Of a stretch of 64,000 nt of DNA, positions 1-11,013 are shown in pieces. The notes below the pieces were generated by a model, which saw only the letters and a list, made by a program, of their open reading frames with translations, was not told the DNA's origin and made no database searches. The position numbers were made by a program, and so were the translations under genes. Source of the DNA: Lysinibacillus sp. G4S2 (GTDB lineage Bacteria > Bacillota > Bacilli > Bacillales_A > Planococcaceae); the NCBI RefSeq assembly GCF_030348505.1, contig NZ_JAUCFJ010000002.1, positions 3,662,001-3,726,000 on the forward strand. The letters are read 5' to 3'. How positions within the stretch are numbered: position 1 is the first letter of the stretch; each line of letters starts with the position of its first letter.

Positions 1-159
1 TCAATTTTTATTTCTTCCACTTACCTTGATGAATAGATTGGTTAAAAAAAAACAGCGTTTTCCCTTTCCTTTTCTAATATCTGATAACAGCTAAACACTT
101 TTGCTTTTATTGCTCGAAGATATGATGGATGTATATAGTTTAAAATGAATGGATCATCA
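1..159. other. window edge, no gene seen
   Basis: AT-rich sequence with no convincing start, ribosome binding site or conserved protein. It ends where a dispersed mosaic repeat begins. Confidence 0.4.
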
Positions 160-356
160 CCAAAACGTGTGGTTGATTTCCGTTCCCGCTGGGCGCTTTA
201 TTGCTGTCGCTTCGCTTTCGCACAGAAAACATCCGCTTCACTCCAGGGTCTCATCTGTGACGCTGATCCCCAAGAAGTCGCCCAGCCGGAACGAAGGTCA
301 ACCTATATGGCATACGTTTTAACAAATGTCATCCACAACTTTTGGTGATGAGCCAA
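160..356. repeat. dispersed mosaic repeat, copy 1
   Basis: This stretch shares blocks with the copy at 25.87-26.15 kb: GTGTGGTTGATTTCCGTTC, TCCAGGGTCTCATCTGTGAC, AGTCGCCCAGCC and GGCATACGTTTTAACAAATG. It also contains one GCTGTCGCTTCGCTTTCGC unit, which is tandemly amplified elsewhere in the window. An open frame of 67 codons crosses it but reads straight through repeat blocks and has no family resemblance, so it is not called a gene. Confidence 0.75.
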
Positions 357-630
357 ATGAATACCTCTTTTTTCAAATATTGTCAAATGAAATTCAAACG
401 TTATCATTATGAGCTACTTTTATTTTGATCTATGTGTTGCACTTATAATTACTATCCATTTTATGCATTACTTTTACTTTTGTCCCTAGTACTTTCAAAA
501 ATCTCAGTAGCAATTGAGATACTAATGCGTTTGATAGACGATTGCTTAGTAAAAACTAAAATTTTATCTTTACATTATTTTCTTCAACTCGATTATTTTG
601 ATAGCACCTATTAGTGCATTTACGATCGAT
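357..630. other. intergenic, no gene seen
   Basis: A short open frame at 432-614 would encode a leucine-rich hydrophobic peptide, but it has no good ribosome binding site. I do not call it. Confidence 0.3.
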
Positions 631-639
631 ATTATTATA

Positions 640-688
640 GAAAAAATGCAGTTGAAAATTCGATTTAATCGAACTTTCAACTGCCAAC
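640..688 (-). terminator. rho-independent terminator of spore-protein gene copy A
   Basis: GCAGTTGAAA (648-657) pairs with TTTCAACTGC (675-684), and ATTCGAT pairs inside the loop. Read on the minus strand the stem is followed by ATTTTTTC. It lies about 75 bases past the stop of the 263-residue gene. Confidence 0.8.
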
Positions 689-759
689 TCAAATATTGGA
701 TTTTTTCAGTACCTTCAAATGTCCTTTTATCTCTAATTTCCTCCTCTAAAAATTAGAGA

Positions 760-1551
760 TTAACAAGATTCAGTAGGATGAATAACAGGAGTAGGACTAA
801 CTGGAGGAGTAAGTCCTAAAAGATTAGGAGTTATTACATTAGCAACTGGAATTTGAAGTTGTTGAACTTGCAATACTTTTACAGTAAGATCTAGTACGAT
901 TTTCTCACGTAATGTGTTGAAAGTGCCTTCTGGTGCTGTCATAATTGGTGAAAAATCAAGTTCAAAGAAGTTTGCAGCTACTAATTCGCCAAATGGTTGT
1001 TCATTGTATTTAACGAGATTTTGGAAGAAAGCCTTATCCAATCGAGCATCCATTTGCGTAGTTTCATTAAGAAAGTTCGCTTCGGCAAACTCAGAAATTC
1101 CTATGATTGGAGTAGGACCCCCTGGTGTTTGTGGGAAAGTAAGGTCTGCAAAACCAGAAAACTGAACATCAGCAATTCTATCTTGGAGTGCCCCGTTACA
1201 TGCTATTGAAGCATATTCTATATTTTTGCGAATATGTCCCGCTACAAATAATTTAGCTCTTGTTACTCTGAAAAAGTCAGTGCCATCAATACGTGTAAAT
1301 CTAACCGGTACTAATTTAACTTGATTTAGGAATACATTTTTTTTCACTCTTTTGATTTCAGTTGCTGCAGGAGTAAGAGTAATATCTGACTCCACAACTA
1401 TTTGAAGTGTTGGTTCTGCAAGTACAACTGGAATTTTAAGAGTTGGAAGCGTTACTGGTGTAGGAACTAGTGTAGTAGTTGCAGGAGTTAATGGTATTTG
1501 TTGTGTTGATGTTACTGGACAAGATTGGATTGGATCACATTGATTACTCAA
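760..1551 (-). CDS. putative spore-surface (SPOCS/DUF3794-like) protein, copy A
   Basis: The 263-residue product has no signal peptide. It begins with a Pro/Thr/Val-rich segment (residues ~10-65), then a beta-rich domain with LFVAGHIRKNIEYAS (~101-115), which resembles the beta-strand core of the SPOCS/DUF3794 family of spore coat and exosporium proteins. The C-terminus is again Pro-rich and ends ...PTESC. Translation starts at TTG, about nine bases after AGAGGG. A CATANNNTA -10 element upstream fits a mother-cell sporulation sigma factor. The neighbouring near-identical gene is its tandem duplicate; this copy keeps the longer C-terminus with a terminal cysteine. The family call rests on motif resemblance only and could be wrong; the sporulation link is inference. 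Confidence 0.55.
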   Translation of the reverse strand: MSNQCDPIQSCPVTSTQQIPLTPATTTLVPTPVTLPTLKIPVVLAEPTLQIVVESDITLTPAATEIKRVKKNVFLNQVKLVPVRFTRIDGTDFFRVTRAKLFVAGHIRKNIEYASIACNGALQDRIADVQFSGFADLTFPQTPGGPTPIIGISEFAEANFLNETTQMDARLDKAFFQNLVKYNEQPFGELVAANFFELDFSPIMTAPEGTFNTLREKIVLDLTVKVLQVQQLQIPVANVITPNLLGLTPPVSPTPVIHPTESC

Positions 1552-1596
1552 AAATTTTCCCTCTTTTCATTTTGTAGTTTTTGAGAGCTCTCCATA

Positions 1597-1605
1597 TAGA
1601 ATATG
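1597..1605 (-). promoter_or_regulatory. putative sigma-K/sigma-E -10 element (copy A)
   Basis: On the minus strand this reads CATATTCTA, matching the CATANNNTA -10 consensus of mother-cell sigma factors. An ATA lies at about the -35 distance upstream. The same element is kept in the duplicated unit. Confidence 0.45.
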
Positions 1606-1661
1606 TAGCAATTAAATCTATGAATGGACGTGTATACTAGTTTTTTACTGATTATTATTAT

Positions 1662-1710
1662 AGAAAAATGGCAGTTGAAAATTCGATTTAATCGATTTTT
1701 CAACTGCCAA
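1662..1710 (-). terminator. rho-independent terminator of spore-protein gene copy B
   Basis: Same design as the terminator of copy A: GGCAGTTGAAA pairs with TTTCAACTGCC, followed on the minus strand by ATTTTTC. It separates the two duplicated genes, so each is its own transcription unit. Confidence 0.75.
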
Positions 1711-1798
1711 CTTAAAGATTAGATTTTTTTCAGTACCCTCATTTGTCCTTTTATATCTAATTTCCTCCTCTAAAAATTAAAGATAACAGGAGGATCTA

Positions 1799-2560
1799 TT
1801 ATGGACTAACTGGAGGAGTAAGTCCTAAAAGATTAGGAGTTATTACATTAGCAACTGGAATTTGAATTTGTTGAACTTGCAATACTTTTACAGTAAGATC
1901 TAGTACGATTTTTTCACGTAATGTGTTGAAAGTGCCTTCTGGTGCTGTCATAATTGGTGAAAAATCAAGTTCAAAGAAGTTTGCAGCTACTAATTCGCCA
2001 AATGGTTGTTCATTGTATTTAACGAGATTTTGGAAGAAAGCCTTATCCAATCGAGCATCCATTTGCGTAGTTTCATTAAGGAAGTTCGCTTCGGCAAACT
2101 CAGAAATTCCTATGATTGGAGTAGGACCCCCTGGTGTTTGTGGGAAAGTAAGGTCTGCAAAACCAGAAAACTGAACATCAGCAATTCTATCTTGGAGTGC
2201 CCCGTTACATGCTATTGAAGCATATTCTATATTTTTGCGAATATGTCCCGCTACAAATAATTTAGCTCTTGTTACTCTGAAAAAGTCAGTGCCATCAATA
2301 CGTGTAAATCTAACCGGTACTAATTTAACTTGATTTAGGAATACATTTTTTTTCACTCTTTTGATTTCAGTTGCTGCAGGAGTAAGAGTAATATCTGACT
2401 CCACAACTATTTGAAGTGTTGGTTCTGCAAGTACAACTGGAATTTTAAGAGTTGGAAGCGTTACCGGTGTAGGAACTAGTGTAGTAGTAGCAGGAGTTAA
2501 TGGTATTTGTTGTGTCGATGTTACTGGACAAGATTGGATTGGATCTAAGTGATTACTCAA
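1799..2560 (-). CDS. putative spore-surface (SPOCS/DUF3794-like) protein, copy B
   Basis: This 253-residue product is almost identical to copy A. Visible differences are His for Gln at residue 4, Leu for Cys at 5, one Leu/Ile change near the C-terminus, and loss of the last ten residues. The reading frame stops after ...GLTPPVSP because the 3' end is replaced by a short unrelated stretch (TAATAGATCCTCCTG). It therefore lacks the terminal cysteine of copy A. The TTG start, ribosome binding site and CATATTCTA element are the same. Both copies are open, so both may be functional; assignment to the spore surface is inferred. Confidence 0.55.
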   Translation of the reverse strand: MSNHLDPIQSCPVTSTQQIPLTPATTTLVPTPVTLPTLKIPVVLAEPTLQIVVESDITLTPAATEIKRVKKNVFLNQVKLVPVRFTRIDGTDFFRVTRAKLFVAGHIRKNIEYASIACNGALQDRIADVQFSGFADLTFPQTPGGPTPIIGISEFAEANFLNETTQMDARLDKAFFQNLVKYNEQPFGELVAANFFELDFSPIMTAPEGTFNTLREKIVLDLTVKVLQVQQIQIPVANVITPNLLGLTPPVSP

Positions 2561-2605
2561 AAATTTTCCCTCTTTTCATTTTGTAGTTTTTGAGAGCTCT
2601 CCATA

Positions 2606-2614
2606 TAGAATATG
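2606..2614 (-). promoter_or_regulatory. putative sigma-K/sigma-E -10 element (copy B)
   Basis: CATATTCTA on the minus strand, with identical spacing to the start codon as in copy A. Confidence 0.45.
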
Positions 2615-2650
2615 TAGCAATTAAATCTATGAATAGACGTGTATACTAGT

Positions 2651-2999
2651 TCTTATACTCATTTTAATAAAAGGGATTTTTGAGCTAAAGATAAGCTTCA
2701 ATTATATTCTAGTCCCTTGGCTATCATAACCGACTCGAATTTCTGTAGTTCTAGGAAATGAATGATTAATTCTAAAACTATGTTTTGACACAATTGATTT
2801 GAATGAATTGCTGACTCATTTTTGTATAGGTACTGTTATACCAAATTAATAAGGACTCTTACCTTTCCAGCGCCAAGAACTTACGAATTTTACAAAGTTT
2901 GTACTAGCTGATGCCTTAAACATTGAGAATATTTCAAAAATCATTCAATTTAAAAAAGCAGATGACAATTAGGTTGTCTGTTTTTATTGGGTACATCAT
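2651..2999. other. intergenic, no gene seen
   Basis: AT-rich DNA between the duplicated spore genes and the large mosaic repeat. No open frame with a usable start was found. Confidence 0.35.
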
Positions 3000-3560
3000 C
3001 ATAACGTGTAGTTGATTTCCGTTCCGACTGGGCGCTTTCTTGGGAGGCGTCCGATGAGCCACTTGGGCCAACAGATATTTTTTGCGCGAAAAGGTAGCGG
3101 CAGCAACATGGTTTTCGTCTGTGCGAAAGCGAAGCGACAGCAACAGGGTCTCATCTGTGCGAAAGCGAAGCGACAGCAACAGGGTCTCATCTGTGCGAAA
3201 GCGAAGCGACAGCAACAGGGTCTCATCTGTGCGAAAGCGAAGCGACAGCAACATGGTTTTCGTCTGTGCGAAAGCGAAGCGACAGCAACATGGTTTTCGT
3301 CTGTGCGAAAGCGAAGCGACAGCAACATGGTTTTCGTCTGTGCGAAAGCGAAGCGACAGCAACATGGTTTTCGTCTGTGCGAAAGCGAAGCGACAGCAAC
3401 ATGGTTTTCGTCTGTGCGAAAGCGAAGCGACAGCAACATGGTTTTCGTCTGTGCGAAAGCGAAGCGACAGCAACAGGGTCTCATCTGTGCGAAAGCGAAG
3501 CAACAGCAGGATGTTGGTCCCGAAGGCGTTATCACAGGACGTGATGTTTTTAGCCTTCGT
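3000..3560. repeat. mosaic repeat with 36/37-bp tandem array
   Basis: Eleven copies of CTGTGCGAAAGCGAAGC start at 3119, 3155, 3191, 3227, 3264, 3301, 3338, 3375, 3412, 3449 and 3485. A degenerate copy precedes them near 3090. Two sub-types alternate in blocks: a 36-bp unit with CAACAGGGTCTCAT and a 37-bp unit with CAACATGGTTTTCGT. The flanks (GTAGTTGATTTCCGTTC, GGCGTCCGATGAGCC, CGAAGGCGTTATCACAGGAC) match the copy at 25.9 kb. Several long open frames on both strands exist only because the unit lacks stops. Confidence 0.9.
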
Positions 3561-3605
3561 TCCTCTACTGCACGATCTAGAGCACTCAGCTTTATCAAAA
3601 ATCAT

Positions 3606-4244
3606 GCTTTAGAGTAAGATTTAGAGGCGTTTAAGGAATTGATATTGGGGCGTAAACAAGTATTAAATGAAATGATAATAGACCAAGACGGCAATTAAGC
3701 TATCTTGGTCAGCAGTCGCTACCACTCTCAAAGAAATGTTGAAGGTATAAAGTTCATTCGACATTTCTCAGGGAGAGACAATGGATTATTTTTTTAATTC
3801 TATTTTCTAGTCGCCACGTTTCTCTAGAGTTTTAGCAGTTTTTACTTTGGTCAACATCCTTTTGGTTTTTAAAGGTACCCATGAGAAAATCATAGGCCAG
3901 GTTCGTAACACCATACCAGTAATTTTCATTTTTGAAATGATGCCATAAATGAACCTTCTTCATCCAACACCCCCATGCCCTAATTCTCCTAGACATTTAT
4001 TTTAAACATCATTTAAATTTTCCTCATAAAGATTATTGAAATACGAATCTATTCTACGTTCACTAATTACACTTGTTATTAACAAACAGGCCTATAATGT
4101 AATTGAGCCGATTCAAAGTTTTTTGAATCGGCTCTTGTGTGGTCTTCAAACCTTACAACGACTGAATTTATACGCAATCATAATGACGTTTACTCATGCA
4201 CCGCTAGATGTGAAAGCCACTTTTGACAAGGCTAAACATCTCTT
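3606..4244. other. intergenic with hairpins and a possible gene remnant
   Basis: In plus frame 3618-3698 a short peptide (EAFKELILGRKQVLNEMI) reads like a gene's 3' end but has no start; I do not recognise it. GACCAAGA...TCTTGGTC (about 3674-3702) and AGAAATGT...ACATTTCT (about 3731-3770) form hairpins. A further hairpin, GAGCCGATTCAAA...TTTGAATCGGCTC (about 4105-4135), is a likely terminator. No complete gene is supported. Confidence 0.3.
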
Positions 4245-4982
4245 TCATTCAAATTCATAAGATATTGCAGACAGTGCATAAAGCGGCGCTGTTTCTGCTC
4301 GTAAAATTCGGGGTCCTAAAGACATAGTTTGGGCACCGGCTTGAAGCAGGGCATCTGCTTCTTTTCGTGCGATGCCGCCTTCTGGACCAAAGATAATTAG
4401 TATTGATTTCGACTTTTTGTCATACGCGTTTTTTAGCTTCTCCGCAAACCTTGTGCGTTTTTCTGCTTTTGCATCCTCTTCATCTGCTATAAAAACGACG
4501 TCGAAATTGGCCGTTTGTTTTACTAGCTGTTTAAAAGAGATTGGTTCATGAATTTCTGGGATATGTGTACGATGGGCTTGTTCAGCTGCTTCTTTTGCAA
4601 TTTTTTGCAAGCGCTCTTGCTTTTTCGCACCTTTCTTCTGATCCCATTTAACGATGGAACGCTCCGCTTCAAACGGCAATAGGGCAAACATTCCAAGCTC
4701 TGTTGCCTTTTGTGTAATAAGCTCTAGTTTATCGCCCTTCGGCAAACCACATGCCACGGTTACATGAACAGGTAACTCTGGAGAAGGAATTGTCTGTCCT
4801 GTAGATTGGACAAGTACCTCATCTTCTTCAAAAGCTGTAATTGTACAAATATAGGCGGTATTTTGTGCAACAACAACGATTTTGTCGCCCTCTTTCATAC
4901 GCATTACTCGTTCAATATGTCGTGCATCCTCTCCGCTAATACGTGCTTCCTCTATGGTCGTCTCAATAAAATAACGTTGCAT
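4245..4982 (-). CDS. rsmE: 16S rRNA (uracil(1498)-N3)-methyltransferase
   Basis: RsmE is a SPOUT-class methyltransferase that modifies N3 of U1498 in 16S rRNA using S-adenosylmethionine. The 245-residue product has the family's length, an N-terminal PUA-like domain, and the C-terminal SPOUT motifs LIIFGPEGGI and LGPRILRAETAPLYAL that form the trefoil-knot cofactor site. I chose the ATG giving MQRYFIET because AAAGGAG lies nine bases before it; the GTG three codons upstream falls inside that ribosome binding site. It is the last gene of the hrcA operon, just after prmA, the usual Bacillales order. Confidence 0.95.
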   Translation of the reverse strand: MQRYFIETTIEEARISGEDARHIERVMRMKEGDKIVVVAQNTAYICTITAFEEDEVLVQSTGQTIPSPELPVHVTVACGLPKGDKLELITQKATELGMFALLPFEAERSIVKWDQKKGAKKQERLQKIAKEAAEQAHRTHIPEIHEPISFKQLVKQTANFDVVFIADEEDAKAEKRTRFAEKLKNAYDKKSKSILIIFGPEGGIARKEADALLQAGAQTMSLGPRILRAETAPLYALSAISYEFE

Positions 4983-5063
4983 GTTAGACACTCCTTTATA
5001 ACAAGAAGAGAAAACGCCAAATCACAAGCACTCGGCTCACGATTTGGCGCTTCCTCAGTCAAC

Positions 5064-6005
5064 TTATTGTGGACGTCGGGCAATGATAGCTACCCAATCT
5101 TCCATTAGTAATACTTCTTCGATCACAAAGCCTGAAGCTTCTAGTGCTGCTTTTACATCATCACGTTTTGCGCCGATAATGCCTGAAGTGACATATAATC
5201 CACCCGGTTTGACAATTGAAAATGCATCGTCAGTAAAGGACATAATAATTTCAGCTAAAATATTGGCTACAACGACATCAGCTGGTTCCTTTACTGTATC
5301 TAACAGGTTTCCATGAAAAACAGATACTGTATCATCAACTTTGTTTAACGTAACGTTTTCTTGTGCTGAACGTACAGCTACTTCATCTAAATCAAGCGCA
5401 TGTACGCTCTTAGCTCCTAGTAAGGCTGCACCGATTGAAAGAACACCTGACCCCGTTCCAATATCGATAACCAAGTCTCCCTCTTTTACAGCCTTCTCAA
5501 GCCCTTGTAAGCACATAACAGTTGTTGGGTGTGTTCCTGTACCAAAGGCCATACCAGGATCTAATTCAATTATTAATTCATCTGTTGATACTGGTGTATA
5601 TTCTTCCCATGTTGGTACAATTGTAAAGCGTTCAGAAATTTTTACAGGATGATAGTATTGCTTCCATGCTGTTGCCCAATCTTCCTCGTTTACTTCTACA
5701 ATCGATACAACATTTTCACCAATATCGATGTTGAAATTCGTTAAATTTGTTATAGCCGCCTTAATTTCTTCGACTGTTTCATTTAAAAAACTAGACTCCG
5801 ATAAGTAAGCCTTAACAATAACTCCATCTTTCGGAAAATCCGCTTCATTTAGCGCATATATTTCACCATACTGATCTTCACGTGGCTTAGCAAATTCAGC
5901 TGAATCCTCAATAACAACACCACTTGCTCCTGCTTCATGCAAAATATTCGAAATTGCTTCTACCGCTTCATTTTTTGTATGAATGGATAATTCTGACCAC
6001 TTCAC
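5064..6005 (-). CDS. prmA: ribosomal protein L11 methyltransferase
   Basis: PrmA methylates ribosomal protein L11 using S-adenosylmethionine. The 313-residue product shows the N-terminal substrate-recognition part, the class I methyltransferase motif [19 protein letters not shown] near residue 180, and [11 protein letters not shown] (NxxA-type catalytic motif). The start is GTG, preceded by GAGGAG. It sits between dnaJ and rsmE with a 21-base gap to dnaJ, as in other Firmicutes, and is probably cotranscribed. Confidence 0.95.
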   Translation of the reverse strand: MKWSELSIHTKNEAVEAISNILHEAGASGVVIEDSAEFAKPREDQYGEIYALNEADFPKDGVIVKAYLSESSFLNETVEEIKAAITNLTNFNIDIGENVVSIVEVNEEDWATAWKQYYHPVKISERFTIVPTWEEYTPVSTDELIIELDPGMAFGTGTHPTTVMCLQGLEKAVKEGDLVIDIGTGSGVLSIGAALLGAKSVHALDLDEVAVRSAQENVTLNKVDDTVSVFHGNLLDTVKEPADVVVANILAEIIMSFTDDAFSIVKPGGLYVTSGIIGAKRDDVKAALEASGFVIEEVLLMEDWVAIIARRPQ

Positions 6006-6026
6006 GTAGCTCTTCAGCTCCTCTAA

Positions 6027-7148
6027 TTATTCACCTTGGAATTTTTTCTTAATTTTATCGAATAGTGAGCTTCCTTGCTCTTCAGGAATATCACCACTAA
6101 TTTCCGCAAATTCACGTAGTATTTGTTTTTGTCTTTCTGTCAATTTTTCTGGCGTTACAACTTTTACTGTTACATATTGATTCCCTGTGCCATAGCCATG
6201 TACATTTTTGACACCTTTGTCTTTTAGACGGAATTGCGCACCAGACTGTGTACCCGCTGGAATACGTAATTTCACTTTCCCATGAACAGTCGGAACTTCA
6301 ATTTCATCGCCAAGAGCTGCTTGTGGGAATGTCAGTTTCAGTTCGAAATAAATATCATCGCCATCACGTTCAAACTCTTTGTGTCCTTGAACGCGGAACA
6401 TAATATATAAATCTCCTGCTGGTCCTCCATTTATACCTGGTTCACCTTGACCAGACACACGAATTTGCTGACCATCATCAACACCTGCTGGAATCGTTAC
6501 TTTGATTTTCTTACGTTGTTGAACTTTTCCTTCGCCACGACATGTTGAACATTTTTCTTTAATGATTTTACCTGTACCCTGACATGTTGAACAAGCACGA
6601 CGATTCATCATACGTCCGAATGGTGTATCCACTGCTTGATTTACTTGACCAGCACCTTTACATGTAGAACATGTTTCAGGATTAGTACCCGGTTTTGCCC
6701 CAGAACCGTGGCAAGTATCACATACTTCATCTTTAGGGATTTCGATTTCTGTTTCTTTTCCGAAAATCGCTTCCTCAAATTTAATATTCATACGATATTG
6801 TAAGTCATCACCTTTGCGTGGTGCATTCGGGTCTTGTCGACGACCGCCACCACCAAAGAACGAACTGAAAATATCCTCGAAGCCGCCAAAACCGCCGCCG
6901 CCTCCAAAGCCACCACCAAAGCCTGCATTTGGATCCTCGTGGCCAAATTGATCATAGCGCGCTTTTTTTTGATCGTCACTTAATACTTCATAAGCTTCAG
7001 CGATTTCTTTGAATTTTTCATCTGCACCTGGCTCTTTATTTAGATCAGGATGGTATTGCTTAGATAATTTACGGTATGCTTTTTTAATTTCATCTTTAGA
7101 AGCCGATTTCGTTAAACCAAGCACCTCGTAATAATCGCGTTTCTCCAT
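6027..7148 (-). CDS. dnaJ: molecular chaperone DnaJ (Hsp40)
   Basis: DnaJ delivers unfolded clients to DnaK and stimulates its ATPase. All parts of a type I DnaJ are present in 373 residues: J domain with the HPD triad (YHPDLNK, ~33-39), a Gly/Phe-rich linker (~74-105), four zinc-binding CxxCxGxG repeats ([32 protein letters not shown]), and the C-terminal client-binding domains. ATG is preceded by GGAGTG. A 236-base gap with a hairpin separates it from dnaK, so it may be transcribed both by readthrough and from its own promoter. Confidence 0.98.
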   Translation of the reverse strand: MEKRDYYEVLGLTKSASKDEIKKAYRKLSKQYHPDLNKEPGADEKFKEIAEAYEVLSDDQKKARYDQFGHEDPNAGFGGGFGGGGGFGGFEDIFSSFFGGGGRRQDPNAPRKGDDLQYRMNIKFEEAIFGKETEIEIPKDEVCDTCHGSGAKPGTNPETCSTCKGAGQVNQAVDTPFGRMMNRRACSTCQGTGKIIKEKCSTCRGEGKVQQRKKIKVTIPAGVDDGQQIRVSGQGEPGINGGPAGDLYIMFRVQGHKEFERDGDDIYFELKLTFPQAALGDEIEVPTVHGKVKLRIPAGTQSGAQFRLKDKGVKNVHGYGTGNQYVTVKVVTPEKLTERQKQILREFAEISGDIPEEQGSSLFDKIKKKFQGE

Positions 7149-7190
7149 GATTCACACTCCGCTCTTTTTGCATAAAATCTATTGTATCAC

Positions 7191-7199
7191 GCAGTTAAA
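7191..7199 (-). promoter_or_regulatory. possible extended -10 promoter of dnaJ
   Basis: On the minus strand TGATACAAT (an extended -10 form) lies about 43 bases before the dnaJ start. No good -35 is visible. It could drive dnaJ-prmA-rsmE apart from the HrcA-controlled promoter. Confidence 0.35.
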
Positions 7200-7327
7200 A
7201 AAACTGCCTCTATTTTATTATTAATTATTCATTAAAATTGTTGCACCACATGTTTTTTCACTTTTCTCGCAGATAACCTATGCAACTAGATGATTATATG
7301 TGCGTAGGATATAGCAAAAAATAAAGA

Positions 7328-7366
7328 GAAAAGCCAAAGCCGCAAGCGGTCTTTGGCTTTTTCACT
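7328..7366. terminator. bidirectional hairpin between dnaK and dnaJ
   Basis: AAAAGCCAAAG...CTTTGGCTTTTT with a short GC-rich loop. T-rich on both sides, it probably weakens readthrough from dnaK into dnaJ. Confidence 0.75.
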
Positions 7367-7384
7367 TAACTGTGTTACTTACTA

Positions 7385-9238
<1,854 letters not shown>

Positions 9239-9296
9239 CTATTTAAACGCAAAGATGCGTTTTCTACTAAATGTAATTGACTAAATAGTGCTATGA

Positions 9297-9878
9297 CTAT
9301 TCGTTTACTGATACCATTGTTGGGCGTAATACACGATCCTTTAACATATAGCCTTTTTGAAGCTCGCGTACGACAACACCCGTTTCTTTTTCACTATCTT
9401 GCTCTTGCATGACAGCTTGGTGAACATTTGGATCAAACTGCTCACCTTCTGCTTTAATAATTTGTAAGCCTTCCTTCTCAGTCGCTTCTAGTAGGGAGCG
9501 GTACACCATTTCGATACCTTTTACGATAGAAGCAGTTTCTTCTGAAGTCGCTTCAACTTGTAAAGCACGCTCAAAATTATCGATTACTGGCAGTAAATCT
9601 GAGAGTAAGCTCTGCGCACGGTACTTTTCAGCAGCCTCACGATCAAGTTGATTGCGACGGCGTATATTATCGAAGTCAGCTCGTAAGCGTAGATGACGAT
9701 TTTCCTCGTCGGCTAGCTTTGCTTGTAACTCAGCTAGCTTTGCTTCGTACTGTTCTTCGATTGTTAATTCAGCTTGTTGTTCTTCTTTAACTTCTGTTGC
9801 TTCTACTTCTACTGCATTTTCAGCTTGTACATCCTTTTCTTCTTGTACAAGGTCTTTGTTTTCAGTTGTTTCCGTCAC
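9297..9878 (-). CDS. grpE: nucleotide exchange factor GrpE
   Basis: GrpE releases ADP from DnaK. The 193-residue product has an acidic, Glu-rich N-terminal tail, a long coiled coil (~45-95, with [21 protein letters not shown]), and the C-terminal beta-wing ending VLRPTMVSV. It starts at GTG six bases after AGGAGG. It sits 17 bases after hrcA in the heat-shock operon. Confidence 0.97.
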   Translation of the reverse strand: MTETTENKDLVQEEKDVQAENAVEVEATEVKEEQQAELTIEEQYEAKLAELQAKLADEENRHLRLRADFDNIRRRNQLDREAAEKYRAQSLLSDLLPVIDNFERALQVEATSEETASIVKGIEMVYRSLLEATEKEGLQIIKAEGEQFDPNVHQAVMQEQDSEKETGVVVRELQKGYMLKDRVLRPTMVSVNE

Positions 9879-9895
9879 TTAAATCCTCCTCATTA

Positions 9896-10924
9896 TCAAT
9901 CACTACGATTCTTCGTAAAGGCTTGTGTTAAATCCATCCGTATTACGTCTAGTAAAGCAACAACACGTTTATAATCCATACGTGTAGGGCCAATAATTGC
10001 TATAGCTCCTTGTTGATCTTCACCAATAGAATAAGTGGTCGTAATGACACTACAGTTTTCCATTTCTAACTGTTTATTTTCTGAGCCTATACGAATTTGA
10101 ATGCCCGATTCATTAGGATGGAAGAGCGACTGAACTTGGCTAGTCGTTTCCATTAAGTCCAAAATCATACGGACTTTATTTAAATCGTGGAATTCCGGTT
10201 GGTTGAACATATTTGTTTTACCACCATAGAAAATTTTACTTTCTGAATTATGCATCGTCGCTGTAACGAGAGCGTGAATAAAATCATCCGCTGATCGAAC
10301 ATGCTGCTGTAATACTGCTAGCACTTCAGCTTCGAGTTTTTTATGAATATCCTCTAATGAAACACCAACTAGGCGTTCATTTAAGATATTAACCATTTTC
10401 TCTAAATCAGAAGCGGTAAAATTAGGAGGTAAACTAAACATCCTATTTTCAACATGTCCGTTATTCGTTACGATTATCGCAACTGCTGTATCGCTAGAGA
10501 GTGGCACAATTGAAAATCGTTTAACACGATGTCTTTGAACATCAGGTCCTAAAAGAATCGATGTATACGATGTCAGCTCTGATAATATATTGGCTGACTT
10601 TCGAATTATATGCTCTACTTCTACTAAACGATCGTTGAAAATTGATTGAATTTGCTGAATGTCCCTTGAATTAATGCCCTGTGGGTTCAACAAATGATCC
10701 ACATAAAATCTATAACCCTTTTCCGAAGGCACTCGACCAGAGGAAGTGTGCGTTTTTTCTAAGAAGCCTAATTCCTCTAAATCCGCCATTTCATTTCGAA
10801 TTGTGGCTGGACTAAATGTAATCTCTTGCTTTTTGGAGATTTGGCGAGAACCTACCGGCTGTGCAAACATAATGAAGTCGTCTACAATGGCTTGCAATAT
10901 TTGTAATTGCCGATTTGTTAGCAT
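9896..10924 (-). CDS. hrcA: heat-inducible transcription repressor HrcA
   Basis: HrcA binds CIRCE elements and represses the dnaK (and usually groE) operons. The 342-residue product has the N-terminal winged helix-turn-helix (MLTNRQLQILQAIVDDF; SRQISKK; FSPATIRNEMADLEELGFL) and the family's central dimerisation/GAF-like domain. I start at the ATG giving MLTNRQ, which follows AGAGGTG; the GTG seven codons upstream lies inside the CIRCE and is rejected. As first gene of the operon it autoregulates. Confidence 0.97.
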   Translation of the reverse strand: MLTNRQLQILQAIVDDFIMFAQPVGSRQISKKQEITFSPATIRNEMADLEELGFLEKTHTSSGRVPSEKGYRFYVDHLLNPQGINSRDIQQIQSIFNDRLVEVEHIIRKSANILSELTSYTSILLGPDVQRHRVKRFSIVPLSSDTAVAIIVTNNGHVENRMFSLPPNFTASDLEKMVNILNERLVGVSLEDIHKKLEAEVLAVLQQHVRSADDFIHALVTATMHNSESKIFYGGKTNMFNQPEFHDLNKVRMILDLMETTSQVQSLFHPNESGIQIRIGSENKQLEMENCSVITTTYSIGEDQQGAIAIIGPTRMDYKRVVALLDVIRMDLTQAFTKNRSD

Positions 10925-10938
10925 GATTATCACCTCTG

Positions 10939-10965
10939 TTAGCACTCAGCTAAGAGGAGTGCTAA
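10939..10965. promoter_or_regulatory. CIRCE operator
   Basis: TTAGCACTC, nine bases, GAGTGCTAA: a perfect CIRCE inverted repeat, the binding site of HrcA, 14 bases ahead of the hrcA start. Confidence 0.98.
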
Positions 10966-10975
10966 TACTATTAAT

Positions 10976-11004
10976 AAGTTATCAAATCCCACATTTTATG
11001 TCAA
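10976..11004 (-). promoter_or_regulatory. sigma-A promoter of the hrcA operon
   Basis: A perfect -35 TTGACA (minus strand, 11004-10999) is followed after 17 bases by the weak -10 TAACTT. The CIRCE overlaps the predicted start of transcription. Confidence 0.6.
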
Positions 11005-11013
11005 CGATATCGC

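Larger units (their letters stand above)
631..2650. repeat. ~1.0-kb tandem duplication (two units)
   Basis: Two direct units with a period of 1009 bases each carry terminator, gene and promoter. The coding parts differ at only a handful of positions. The units diverge at the gene's 3' end, where the upstream copy lost the last codons, and at the outer borders. The high identity, including non-coding DNA, indicates a recent duplication or ongoing gene conversion. Confidence 0.9.

Noticed and set aside
3090-3510. Regular 36/37-bp repeats resembling a CRISPR array
   Set aside because: Units are directly adjacent with no unique spacers, the whole period is conserved, and no cas gene is in the window.
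2934-3617. Long overlapping open frames on both strands (up to 223 codons)
   Set aside because: They arise because the tandem unit lacks stop codons in several frames; composition is purely repetitive and there is no credible start.
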